The notes: a model not told the origin generated them from the sequence alone. A stretch of 64,000 bases of DNA from Liolophura sinensis (GCF_032854445.1 NC_088304.1:25619704-25683703), one strand, 5' to 3'; counted from the first letter of the stretch, positions 12,640-23,110 are shown. Program-made: numbers and translations.

Positions 12640-12925
12640 CTATATGCGAGGTTAATACAGCATTTTGAGTAATTCTAGACCAGTGACGTCTAAAAAACTG
12701 CATTTAACATCACTGCATTAAGTTTTATTTATTTCTCCTTAAGCCATTGTGCATAGAGGACGTGGCAGTTGCTACTATTTATGCACTTACATGGACAGAC
12801 AGAATAAAATTCGGACAAAGGTATAAATCGACAGGAGTCCGTGTTCACCGGTTACGTGTGACAATTTGTCAGCTATCACAATGTGGTCACTACTCTAGCT
12901 TTACTCTCCATGTTGTCTGTCTTTA
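12640..12925. mobile_element. Foldback element, solo arm
   Basis: Inner-to-outer order of blocks: CTAGACCAGTGACGTCTAAA, AACATCACTGCATTAAGTTT, CTCCTTAAGCCATTGTGCAT, TCACCGGTTACGTGTGACAA, CAGCTATCACAATGTGGTCA and a CTTTACTCTCCATGTTGTCT terminus. It matches the right arm of the two-armed copy at 26.2-26.9 kb. Confidence 0.7.
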
Positions 12926-13771
12926 CTGATATTATGTATTGCGGAAGTAAATAATCATAAACGCATCGATCTCCCGGCTAGTGGCCAATGCGCTTTTGCG
13001 CACTCAAGCGTGGAATTAGAGCATAGAAGCGATCTGTGGTCTTTAGTGAGATTTCCAGAGGTCATTAACTGTGTCACCAACTAATCAAACACAGTTATCT
13101 ACACAATGAATATCCGTTTGCTGTAAAATCGATATACATCTGTCAACTGGTAATATTTCTCCTCCGCTGCCAATTACCGATGCCAGCTGTTTTTCTTTTT
13201 ATTCCTGCGTATATTTGCAACGAACTGGAATCTTGCAAGGGTTGGCTCTCTTTTTTCGTTATTTTAATCGATATATCGGGAGACCTATGTGGAAGGTTTA
13301 CTAAAATATTTGCTGCAATTCATGGCGCCTTCCCATTTTGGGGGAAAAGTGCATCGCTTTGTTACAGGGGTCCATTCGGTTTGATTTAGTTGCTATCGAT
13401 TTTATTCTCGTTAAGATGCATTTATTTAGAACATCAGTAGCACTGGTATCTTTTGTTTAGTAATTCATACGGTATCTAACTTCAATGGTAATTGGAAAAG
13501 CACTCAAAGTGCTTTACATAGTGATAGCTTCACATAGAAGCACTTGTACGTTAACAAGTAGGTGACGAAGGGCTTCCTAAAAAACCGTGTGGAAACTGCG
13601 CAGTCCCAACGACCTACAATCTCTAGACTAACAAAAACACAGTTCACTTTGCCGAAGTCTTCTTTGCTGCTATTAAGTATTGAGAAATGCATCCAGTTCA
13701 GAGCTGGTCATTCACTTGGTTAGGATTTTATACGTATATTGAATATGTCTAGAGGTAGTAACCGTGAGAAA

Positions 13772-13820
13772 GTGGTCTTGAGGTTTAACGTCGTACAAGT
13801 TTTCAGTCATATGACGACGA
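13772..13820 (-). mobile_element. 3' end of second-family SINE, left part
   Basis: Minus-strand 3' end of the CACT-tailed SINE: GGTTTAACGTCGTACAAGTT and CAGTCATATGACGACGA. The rest of this SINE resumes at 14024 after an inserted V-SINE-type copy. Confidence 0.75.
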
Positions 13821-14014
13821 TCGCAGTTGCCGTGAGTTCAAGTCCAGCCCATGCTAGTTTCCTCTCCGGCTGTACGTGGGAAGGTCTGTCAGCAACCTCC
13901 GAATAATCGTAGGTTTCCCGTTTTCCTCCCACCATTATGCTGGCCGCCGTCGTATAAGTGAAATATTCTTGAGTACGACGTAAAACACCAATCAAATAAA
14001 TAAATGAATAAATG
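13821..14014 (+). mobile_element. V-SINE-type SINE nested in second-family SINE
   Basis: Plus-strand copy truncated in its head: it begins TCGCAGTTGCCGTGAGTTCA, just before the B box GAGTTCAAGTCC. It runs through the V-like core to a CCAATCAAATAAATAAATGA tail. Flanks are TGACGACGA (13812-13820) and TGACGGAGA (14015-14023), an imperfect 9-bp duplication made from the interrupted host SINE. Confidence 0.85.
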
Positions 14015-14023
14015 TGACGGAGA

Positions 14024-14126
14024 AGGAATCCTTAGAGTGTATGTAATGTGTCTCCTTGTTGCAGGACGGATTTTTACCGCTCTTTTATCTACTCCTGCCT
14101 CACTGAGACGACATACTGAAGGACAG
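14024..14126 (-). mobile_element. Second-family SINE, right part
   Basis: Continues the host SINE: AGGAATCCTTAGAGTGTATG, TGTCTCCTTGTTGCAGGACG and TCACTGAGACGACATACTGA. The tRNA-like head is missing; the element stops where the 57-bp tandem array begins. Confidence 0.75.
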
Positions 14127-14385
14127 TAAGCCAATGGCCGATGTTGTACTCTAAGCCCCCCGGTTTCTCTTCGGTAGTGACTAGCCAGTGACAGATGGTG
14201 TACTCTAAGCCCGCCGGATTCCCTTCGCTAGTGACTAGCCATTGACCGATGTTGTACTCTAAGCCCTCCGGTTTCTCTTCGGTAGTGACTAACCAATGAC
14301 CGATGGTGTATTCTAAGCCCTCCGGCTTCCCTTCGCTAGTGACTAGCCAATGACCCATGTGAACTCTAAGAAATCCGGCTTCTCC
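14127..14385. repeat. 57-bp tandem array with dimer structure
   Basis: About 4.5 copies. Units alternate between one with CGGTTTCTCTTCGGTAGTGA and one with CGGATTCCCTTCGCTAGTGA, giving a higher-order dimer of about 114 bp. The unit length is a multiple of three, so the minus strand stays open and reads a repeated HWLVT-EEKPEGLEY motif. The array lies between SINE remnants. Confidence 0.7.
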
Positions 14386-15835
14386 CGCCAATAAAACTGA
14401 CCACTCTTATACAAGGAAAATATACTTGAGTACGGCTATACACATCAATCAAATTAATAAATAACTAAACGAATTTGGGCTGGACAAAAAATCCACGACA
14501 CATGATTGAATGCATCACGTGTTTAATTATTAATTCTGCGCTTTGCTGCTCCGACAAACACACAAAGAAAAAAACGTGCATAAAATAAGCGGAAAAAACT
14601 TGTACCGAGAGAGGCAAATTATCTTCCCCTTATACGGTTGGACCATTATGTTAGTTAAGAAGGCAGCACCATTCTAGCATTAAGAAACCCCATGCTTCTA
14701 CTGACCCACATTCAGCCTTGCTCTTACGATGCAAGTTGTCCTAATAACGTGTTGGGTGCGACTCTGCATATCTGATTGACAGCAGTTGACATCCTCGGAA
14801 GAAGTGGAGAAAGAAAAGATAACGATGTTAGTAACCTGACTGGGGGGCACAATTTTCTTATAGATCACGTGACTTCCAGCTGTGGTTTCAAGGAATTCTC
14901 CATACTTGTCTGCATGCCAACATTTTTTCGTCCATTTTTACTATCCAGACGAAAAAAATATAGGCGCCTAACTGGAATCAAACTACACTACAACCAAACA
15001 ACACAAGCGTCCTCGCTACTTATGAGAGTGTTGGGAAGAGGCCTCCACGGAAATGCTTGCGGCCATCGTATAAGTGAAATATTCTTGAGTACGGCATCGC
15101 CTATTTGGTCGCCTATATATATATATATATATATACTAGCTGTCATAATACTTAGTCTCTGCGACAAGAGACTATACAAGATTATATAAGACCAGCAGTG
15201 AGCACAATACATGTGACTGTAGTTTAGTGTTCACACGTGTTCTGACCACGTCCGTTCGTCATTCGCGTAGTTCAGCTCATAGTCAGATACACTTTGGACT
15301 TGCCCTGCTGAAGGCTGCCAGCACCAAGGCATACAATCCTAGTTTCAATAGTGTAAGCAGACCTAGTTTTTAAAAAAATGCATGCATTTTATTGCCTTTT
15401 CTTATAAGACAACGGTTTGGAATTTGTCGAAATGCTATGCTGTTATCACAATTAATAAAAATTACCATGAGAACGAAAGAGACCAGGGCTTGGGGAAAGT
15501 ATTTGACCTCGGTGATACTTAGGTCACCAGCATTCTACTGGTTTAGGTCTAAATACAAAGCAGTGGCGATGTTTGGCAACCTGTAACACGTTAACTGGTT
15601 AAAAAAGACTTCTTGCAAATCTACTTTATTTAGGGGTTGTAGAGCTTAAATAGCTCCGTGGCCAAGGAGGAATGGGGTACAAAATAAAATTGCTGCCACT
15701 TGCAATGCATTAGACGCCGCTAGTCTAGAATTTCTCACTTCCGGTTAAGTCTCTTGACCCTTCGCACAACTGATGAACCTTGGTTTATGTCACATTTACG
15801 CCATGATCTCGTGGTGGAATTCTCATGCTAAACCA
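14386..15835. other. SINE scraps, TA microsatellite, otherwise no feature
   Basis: Positions about 14405-14462 (CTTGAGTACGGCTATACACA) and 15055-15105 (GGCCATCGTATAAGTGAAAT) are V-SINE 3' scraps. Positions 15115-15134 are a TA microsatellite. Positions about 15690-15735 match the inner foldback arm (GCATTAGACGCCGCTAGTCT). No T1 domain exon for the downstream potassium channel was found here. Confidence 0.5.
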
Positions 15836-16050
15836 GGGGCCTCCGTGACCGAGGTGATCAGCAATGACTCAAGAGTTCAAGTCCAGCACATGCTGGCTTC
15901 CTGTCCGGCCGTACGTGGGAAGGTCTGCAGCAACCTACGGATGGTCCTTGGTTTGCCCAGGTTTCCTCCCAAAATAATGTTGGTCGCCGTCGTATGAGTG
16001 AAATATTCTTAAGTACGCTGTAAAACACTAATCAAATAAGAATAAAAAAA
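15836..16050 (+). mobile_element. V-SINE-type SINE just upstream of the channel exon
   Basis: Nearly full-length plus-strand copy. The head GGGGCCTCCGTGACCGAGGT has an internal deletion. It is followed by GAGTTCAAGTCCAGCACATG (B box), the V-like core and the CTGTAAAACACTAATCAAAT 3' end with an A-rich tail. It ends about 36 bases before the splice acceptor of the channel exon at 16087. Confidence 0.85.
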
Positions 16051-16086
16051 ATCATTTACACACTCTCACTTTTCTTCTGATTTCAG

Positions 16087-17046
16087 ATATGGGGTGCTTT
16101 TTACCACATTCTCCTTGTCATATCTGTGATAGTTTCCTTCCTGGGAAACTTTTCGCCTTTCCAGACATTCCGGCCTTACAGCATCTATAGAGCGAAATCA
16201 AACGTCTCCATGGTGACGGACGTAACAGCCAATGACAGCCTTCGACACAAGAGCGGAGGTCCATTGTTGCAGATTAACCAGACTCAGTTACAAGGATTTA
16301 ACATCACTGATGATTTGTTGGTATCAAATTTTTCAAACGGAACAGAACATTCTGGTTGGATGCAGCACATAATCCTCGATCCCAGGCCGGCTTTACCTCT
16401 CAGACTGATTGAATACTCATGTCTTGCATTTTTCTTCATAGAATTCGTTGTGAGGTTTTCCGTGTGCCCAAACAAACGAAAGCTCTTGTTTACTCCGGTG
16501 ACTTTCCTGGATTTATCCTATGTTAGTTCCTGGATACTCATGTTGTTGATACTGTATCTCTTTCCCAAAACCCGAACGGAGGAATCCGGCTATAAGGTGT
16601 ACGCAGGATTGCAGGCGTTGGCAGCTATTCGAATCCTTCGAATTTTCAGACTGGCACGCTATTTTCGCGGCCTGAAAATGATTCTATTGACGTTGAAAGC
16701 AAGTGCCCGCGAACTGCTGTTGTTGTTAGTTTGTTTTCTGATAGCCATGGTGCTTTTTGCAGATTTGATTCGAAAAGCCGAACATCGTGTGGATGAGAAA
16801 AACAAATTTGATAACGTGTTTGTGGCTCTCTGGTGGGTTGTGATAAGCATGACAACCGTGGGCTATGGCGATATAGTCCCAGAGTCACCCCCTGGTTACG
16901 CTGTTGGTATGGCCTGTGCATTTCTGGGACCAATCATAACGAGTTTTATTGTGCCTATGATTTCTGATCATTTTCTCTCTTATTATGCCTATAAAGAACG
17001 CGATATACGAAGGTCGCACACCAATCACTCGAACAAATGTATCTGA
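16087..17046 (+). CDS. Voltage-gated K+ channel exon, Shaw/Kv3-like (S1-S6)
   Basis: Terminal exon of a membrane potassium channel. It begins in phase 0 right after a pyrimidine-rich acceptor (CTTTTCTTCTGATTTCAG, 16069-16086) and stays open for 319 residues to TGA. Counting from the exon start, S1 is about 2-20. The long S1-S2 loop (about 21-98) carries seven N-glycosylation sequons. S2 has a conserved Glu at 119 and S3 an Asp at 142. S4 reads RILRIFRLARYFRG at 182-195. The pore has TTVGYGD at 256-262, and S6 follows with a short 30-residue tail. The layout and the DP-x-L element before S2 resemble Shaw/Kv3 proteins. Oddities are that the two outermost S4 arginine positions are Gln176 and Ala179, and that the usual P-V-P bend of S6 is I-V-P (288-290) with an extra Pro after the hinge Gly281. 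The N-terminal T1 domain is not in the upstream 16 kb, so the exon may join a distant one. The GTG at 16126 is not a start. Confidence 0.9.
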   Translation: MWGAFYHILLVISVIVSFLGNFSPFQTFRPYSIYRAKSNVSMVTDVTANDSLRHKSGGPLLQINQTQLQGFNITDDLLVSNFSNGTEHSGWMQHIILDPRPALPLRLIEYSCLAFFFIEFVVRFSVCPNKRKLLFTPVTFLDLSYVSSWILMLLILYLFPKTRTEESGYKVYAGLQALAAIRILRIFRLARYFRGLKMILLTLKASARELLLLLVCFLIAMVLFADLIRKAEHRVDEKNKFDNVFVALWWVVISMTTVGYGDIVPESPPGYAVGMACAFLGPIITSFIVPMISDHFLSYYAYKERDIRRSHTNHSNKCI

Positions 17047-17204
17047 GTATGGCTCTAAGGGTCGCCATTCCTTTGGTACGTATTTCAGTCAGGTTCCCCC
17101 AAGAGAGGGTCTTTCGTGATATATCACAGAGCAGAGCCTTGAAATCGACTAATAAGTGAAAACACAAAACAGAATCGCAATTTTATAAATTAAAATGAAG
17201 AAAA

Positions 17205-17210
17205 AATAAA
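17205..17210 (+). terminator. Candidate polyadenylation signal AATAAA
   Basis: First canonical AATAAA after the channel stop codon, about 160 bases downstream, in an A-rich context. It fits the exon at 16087-17046 being the last one of its gene. Confidence 0.45.
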
Positions 17211-17869
17211 ATTCTTATATATTATTGTTATATTATTCATAATATGCTTTACGGCTTTTTAGTTTGAAAATACTTTAAACACCCCATAAATACTCATGGT
17301 TTGACCCTGAGCTTCTCCGGTCTGGCCGTAATATTGTATAGCCTTCAACAGATTCCCGTATTTACACCACTCTTCGTGTCTTTTGGCACGTGTCAGCTAC
17401 ACAAAAGTAACATTCGTGTACACCCAGATCAGTGACTAAAGGAGATTCCTGGGTATTTTGCCTTCTCTCTCTCTCTAACGGACCATGGAATTGATTATAG
17501 GATTACAATATGGCTACAGCGGGACAATACAACAGCTGCTGTGTCTCCATACTTGAAACCTTGGAGTTTCTTAACAAAATTCACAGAAAAAAAAGTTTCG
17601 TCTCAAGGACTATAGACAAGGGTCTCACACATCCAGTATAATTAATCTTGAACATATTTTAAATGTGCTTTCCTGTAAACAAAACAGACATTCCACGTAC
17701 ATTATACATACATGTGCGTACTTGCCATTGCTCCTCTATAATTTTGAATAACATTCTTTGTTGAATGGACTTAAAATTTCAAGTTTAACCATCTACTGAC
17801 ATTAAAGGACATTGTACATCAACATGCATTGACATTATATGTTTGCAATGCCGATAAAAATCGAAGCGT
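17211..17869. other. No recognised feature
   Basis: Intergenic AT-rich DNA with a short CT microsatellite near 17464-17476. No coding feature is seen. Confidence 0.5.
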
Positions 17870-18230
17870 TAAGTTTAACATAAGGCATACATTGGGCGTT
17901 CCACGTCGATAAACGCAAAACTTGATTCCAAACCATAAACATCAGTTCCCATGAAAGAAATAAAAGATAAATAGTAAATAATGCTGCTAACACATAAGAG
18001 AGAAGTAGTCAACAGTTTTCGATCATATTCCAGGTATGACACCCAATTCGAATTTAAACTAACAATCCGTGGATAATTTTCAGGTCGAAAATAAACATAT
18101 GTATCTAAATCCCGCATAGGTCGTGTCTGTTTATAAGAGCGCCATGTTGATGTAGTATTATGGAACATGAATGCTGACTCATCCCTTAACTCCGGGTTAA
18201 GCGGAATTTGGTAAGCGCACTATCCATGTT
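17870..18230 (-). mobile_element. RT-element 3' tail, minus strand
   Basis: Inverted copy of the tail that follows the reverse transcriptase copies. The best anchor is the segment near 18183-18213, whose complement AATTCCGCTTAACCCGGAGT also occurs just after the coding part at 36985. The rest contains GAGAAGTAGTCAACAGTTTTC and the GTTCCACGTCGATAAACGCA block. Confidence 0.65.
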
Positions 18231-18759
18231 TGCCCATCAGAATGTTTTACTAATTTGTACCCTATTGTCAAACGTATGAAATAAAATCAGAGATTTGAGA
18301 ACTGAGAGAAATGAAATCAGATAGATATCAAAACTAGCCTCCGCAGAGGTGTGACATAATCACTCCGAATAACGTGTGTTATGTCACGTGTGTTATGACG
18401 TGTGTTATGACGTGTCCTGCTTTAACAAAGCAAGAATGAATATGATGTTTTGAGGGAAAAAATAGTAAAGAGATTAGGAAGTGTCATTTGTGTACAAATA
18501 AATGTACAGATCGACATCCATGAAAATCAAATCTTATACTTTTGAAATTAAAGTATCAAACCTCGCCCATTAAGGCAACATTTCTCACACCAACGTTGAG
18601 CAGGAATGAATTAAGCGTTTCTGTTTAATGCCACTTTGACAGTATTGCCGCCATATTGTGACGTAACACAAGAGTTACCCATTTTGGACACTGTTGTCTG
18701 CTCAGAAGAGCAGAAATTCCCCGAGCGAAGAGCCGATATTGAAATCTACCTTTCGTGAA

Positions 18760-18990
18760 CGATACGTTGTCTGACCTCTCGTAAACCATAACGGGAATTT
18801 CCAAGTGAATAATCGCAAGGCTCATTTTCAAAACAACTTAAAACACCATTTCCCAAAGGAAAACTTAAGAAACACATATAACGAATAGAAATGTAAATAG
18901 AAAATATTGCTGATAACATGTATAATATACAGCGGTCGTCAGTGTCAGTTTTCAATGGTGCAGTAAAACACTCGATGTTCTACAAATACC
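18760..18990 (-). mobile_element. RT-element 3' tail, second minus-strand copy
   Basis: Contains TTTCCAAGTGAATAATCGCA, AGGCTCATTTTCAAAACAAC, a CAATGGTGCAGTAAAACACTC block and TGTTCTACAAATACC, in the same order as the other minus-strand tails at 30600 and 45995. Coding part absent. Confidence 0.6.
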
Positions 18991-20456
18991 ATCAAAGTTT
19001 TAACTCGTAGTGTGTCAATAATTTACAGATCAGTTACAAATACAAAAAGTGCTACAGTCGCTCTTCAATTGCAACTGATCAGAAAAGAACATATATGTAC
19101 AAAATGTAATGTCATGACATGCTGGAATTATGCAGAAATTTGTGAAACTGTATAGGTAGTTTTTGTATTCATATTAATATGGGACAGTTTTGTTTAGGGG
19201 CTAACGGGTATAGGCAGACTATAATGGTGGTAAAACAGGACATATTTTATCGGTTGCAAAAGCGATTTTGAAAACTAAATGTTCCGAAAAACCACACCGT
19301 GTAATTCCGATTGCAGATGACCGTTCTTCATTTTCAAGGCCCTGACTTCTGTATGATACATGTTTGCTCGGGAAAACAATTATTCCGAAAAATATGTGAC
19401 TTTTTCAAAATTAAATCAGAATACGACTGTTTGATTGTAATTTTTTGACAACCTTTGAATTAATGTACATATAATATATTCTTAATTAAGTCGTTATCCT
19501 TTTTCCATCTCCATTGAGAATCATTTGTGATCATTGTTGATTAATTCATAATTGTTGATTGTTAAAATTATGATAAAGGTTTTGTATATACCACAATTGT
19601 ATATAATGTGTCTTGTCAAATATGTTTTTTTTTTAAATAAAAGTTTTGCTTTAATGAATTTGAAAATCTGTTCTTTCGAGTAAGTTATTGTGTTGCCATG
19701 TTTATTTGTGGTGTTTTTCTTTCGCTTAGTTAGGCATGACTTTTTATGAGTAAGCAAGGTGATTTCATACAACTTAATCGGACTGATCCGGATGCTCTTA
19801 TTTCTGGTCGTGTTTAGTTATTAGACATTAACAACAACCTAAATTAGTTAATTTAAAAGATCACACAAGAAAAACCGGCCTCCGTTATTTTCCAATGTCA
19901 GTATGTTTGTTGGCACACTCAGTTATTTGAGACCCAAGGGCCACATTTGCTCCATATTTATAACTTTACACGAGGGAATATTTCGAGTTTGAACTTTTTT
20001 AGCCCTTAAAATAAAAAATGCCGACTAAGTCACAAATGTTAGACAGCCATAGCGGGGTCACATTTACTATAACAACGTCTGAAAAAAGTTTCCCAAGGAC
20101 GTCTTTTTAGTAGACAATGGATGAAGAAAACTGAGGAAATAAACGTCTGTCAATTTGTGGAGTCTCTAAAGGACAGACGTGTCATTTGTGTCTACAAAGG
20201 TTGCCTAATATTTTTGTCACTTGATACAAGATTGTTTTCATCTTCAACGACAAAAACGTTCCAATTCGAAGCTACCACATTGAGAATCCGAGTGCTATCT
20301 TATACAACGCTCAGCATAAGTACAGTAATTTACTGTACTGATGTTTTGATAATTAAAACTTACCATTATGGATTCTACCAATCAAAAAGACGCAGACCAG
20401 CCAAACAGCCGGCAATGGTAAGCCAGCTAAGCTTTACACAGTTTTACTTTTGTGAA
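18991..20456. other. No gene recognised
   Basis: Strongly AT-rich stretch. The short open frames have no recognisable domain. No repeat family of this window is represented here. Confidence 0.5.
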
Positions 20457-20639
20457 GGGGCCTCCGAGGCACTGTTGGTTAGTGCTCTAGCGCAGCGTAA
20501 TGGCCCAGGAGTCTCTCGCCAATGCGGTTGATTTGAGTTCAAGTCCAGCCTATGCTGTCTTCCTTTGCGGCCGTACGTGGGAAGGTCTTCCATCAACCTG
20601 CGGATGGTCGTGGGTTTTCCCCGGGCTGTGCTCGGTTTC
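20457..20639 (+). mobile_element. V-SINE-type SINE, 5' part of interrupted copy
   Basis: Plus-strand copy with head GGGGCCTCCGAGGCACTGTT, B box GAGTTCAAGTCC and core up to GCTGTGCTCGGTTTC. It is cut at 20639 by an inverted copy of the same family and resumes at 20914. Confidence 0.9.
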
Positions 20640-20913
20640 TTTTTTTTTTTTTTTTTTTTTTTGATTGGTGTTTTACGCCGTACTCAAGAATATTTCACTT
20701 ATACGACGGCGGCCAGCATTATGGTGGGTGGAAACCGGGCAGAGCCCGGCGGAAACCCACGACCATCCGCAGGTTGCTGGAAGACCTTCCCACGTACGGC
20801 CGGAGAGGAAGCCAGCATGAGCTGGTCTTGAACTCACAGCGACCGCATTGGTGAGAGGCTTCTGGGTCACTACGCTGCGCTAGCGCGCTAACCGACTGAG
20901 CCACGGAGGCCCC
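20640..20913 (-). mobile_element. V-SINE-type SINE nested inside its own family
   Basis: Full-length minus-strand copy. The left end is a 23-nt T run (its poly(A) tail, unlike the AAATA-type tails of other copies) and the right end is the head GCCACGGAGGCCCC. Its target-site duplication TGCTCGGTTTC is perfect, at 20629-20639 and 20914-20924. The intact head, intact core and homopolymer tail suggest that this is one of the younger insertions. Confidence 0.93.
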
Positions 20914-21003
20914 TGCTCGGTTTCCATCCACAATAATGCTGGCCGCTGTCGTATAAGTGAAATATTTTTGAGTGCGGCGTAAAATACCAATCAAATTAAA
21001 AAA
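20914..21003 (+). mobile_element. V-SINE-type SINE, 3' part of interrupted copy
   Basis: Resumes the host SINE after the duplication: TTTCCATCCACAATAATGCT, GGCCGCTGTCGTATAAGTGA and CGGCGTAAAATACCAATCAA with a short A-rich tail. Confidence 0.9.
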
Positions 21004-22194
21004 ATACTTTTGTGAAACGGCCGAATAATTTTTTTTGTAGTTTGTAAATGGTAGACTACAAAATGATCCTTAGCCGATTAAAAAATCTTAGACTGCTACG
21101 GCAGTTATGTTAGCGGGCCCCGGTACACTGTGTTTGTATAGCGCGTCATGGCTGGTGCCTTCAGCATGACAATCCAGTGAGCCAGCAGTAAATTATGTCC
21201 GCGTTCTGATGTAATAAACTACTGAAGGAAACAAATGCTGATGAAAATGTCACAAACGCAGGCCAGAATGTCACAACAGGCTAGAACCAATGATGAATTT
21301 TTAACTAATGTGTTTGATACAAGGGACACAACTCTTATTGGACTACGACATGGGAGCTCTCAAATACCTGATTTCAATACACAAGGGGCACGATATCTGT
21401 AGTGATAAAGTTTTTGATTTGTTTCATTTTAAGCCAAGGTGATGTTGTTAGGCACATGCTGAAGTAAAGTAATGGAACCAATGAGTTTGGAGTAAAATAC
21501 CAATGAAATAAATTAATAAAGAAATAAATTTTGTATAATATATTATATTGGGAATGGTTATTATCTTTTTTTTATTAACAGTGTTTTTTTCTGTATTTTA
21601 CATCCTACTCAACTGTGCTTCGCCTACACGACGGCGGTCAGCATTACAAATGCCCAATGGGAAAATGGGAAAGTTGCCATAATGCATTATTGTGCATAAT
21701 TTAAAAAAATATTCCGTTAAAGATGGAAACGGAAAGTCTGTTGTTTGAGTGATGCTAGAATTTTATTACAGTAGATTATTCTGTTAATTGCAGCAGATTA
21801 TTCTGTTAAATACAGCAGATTATTTTGTTAATTGCAGCAGATTATTCTGTTAAAAATAACACACAATATTCTGTTAATTCAACAGAAAGTTGTATTAGGC
21901 TAACGTGACATTTTGTTGAAAATGACGCAGTATTATTCTATAATAAGGGAGCAAGTGCTAGCACGACTCAGACAACAAGCTTTCGAAAAATTACAAATGA
22001 AAGTATTGATGAACGAGAAAATATGACATCATACAATGGTATGACATATGACATCAACATGGTTTTTTTGACTATTATCATGTCCAACTTCCAAACGCGG
22101 ACCTAACGATATATCCAGCTCCCTTGTCCAGCGCCCTCTTTTCGCCAAAGTACAATACACAGGTATTCGGAGTTAAATAGTTGAACGACTCACA
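21004..22194. other. No gene; short repeats
   Basis: Positions about 21765-21870 carry four copies of a roughly 27-bp unit built on GCAGCAGATTATTCTGTTAA. A V-SINE 3' scrap on the minus strand lies near 21605-21660 (ACGACGGCGGTCAGCATTAC). No coding feature is recognised. Confidence 0.5.
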
Positions 22195-23110
22195 CGTACC
22201 AGCCAACAATGATTCCGTGATACTTACTGTGCTTGATTTACAGTATCGCGCTGTACAGAGAGGTTCAATCATAGTATTAAAATCGTGAGCAAACATTGAT
22301 TCCATGATACCTACTGTGTTTAATTTACAGTATCGCCCTGAACAGAGTGGTTCAATCACAGTACTAAAATCGTGAACCAACATTCATTCCGTGAAACTTA
22401 CTGTGCTTGATTTACGGTATCGGGGGCCTCCGTGACCGAAGTCTTTAGCGTGACCCAGGAGCCTCTCACCTATGACGTGGCTGTGAGTTCAGGTTGAGTT
22501 CATGCTAGCTTCCTCTCCAGTCGTACATCGCCAGGTCGATCAGAAAGCCTGCGGATGGTCGTAGCTTCCCTCTACGCTCTGCCCGGTTTCCTCCTACCAT
22601 AATGCTGGCCTACGTGGTATGAGTTAAATATTCACGAGTACGGCGTAAAACACCAATCAAATAAATAAATAAATAAATTTACGGTATCGTTCTGTACGGA
22701 AAAGGTTCCATCACAATATTCTGAACCAACACTGATTACTTACGGCGCTACAGTAGTTCCAGTATCGGCCTGTACAGAATTGTTCCATCTCATTACGGAA
22801 GCTTTCAGTTATATTTAACAGCCTACATGTACGATACGTTATGATATCGTGAATTTGACAATAATTAACCCGTGCCGTAGCGACGGATGTTCCGTACTAA
22901 AGTTATTAACGACAATGTTCCGCACAGAAGACGTATATATACGTAGCCGTAAAGTTACCGCTAAGTACCGTTTCGGCTTTCTTGTATGGCTTCGTATTAA
23001 CCTACATGTAGATGGCATTGTACAAAAATTGTGAACCAACAATAATTGCGTAATACTTACGGTGCTACAGTAATTACAGCCTCCTACTGTACAGAAAGAG
23101 ACCATCTCAT
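22195..23110. repeat. Diverged tandem repeat, about 100-bp unit
   Basis: Several diverged units built from GATTCCGTGATACTTACTGTG, then TTGATTTACAGTATCGCGCTG, then TGTACAGAGAGGTTCAATCA, then TAAAATCGTGAGCAAACATT. Units can be followed at about 22205, 22300, 22385, 22725 and 23040. The third unit is interrupted by a SINE. Confidence 0.6.
22423..22676 (+). mobile_element. V-SINE-type SINE with 13-bp target duplication
   Basis: Full-length but diverged plus-strand copy from head GGGGCCTCCGTGACCGAAGT to a repeated AAAT tail. Perfect duplication ATTTACGGTATCG at 22410-22422 and 22677-22689, made from a unit of the surrounding tandem repeat. The head shows substitutions in the A-box region. Confidence 0.92.

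Noticed and set aside
16126-16128. GTG as channel start codon
   Set aside because: It lies inside S1, and the frame is open back to a good splice acceptor at 16086.
20552-20994. Overlapping 65-100 codon frames
   Set aside because: They are translations of the two nested SINE copies; the same peptides recur at every copy.
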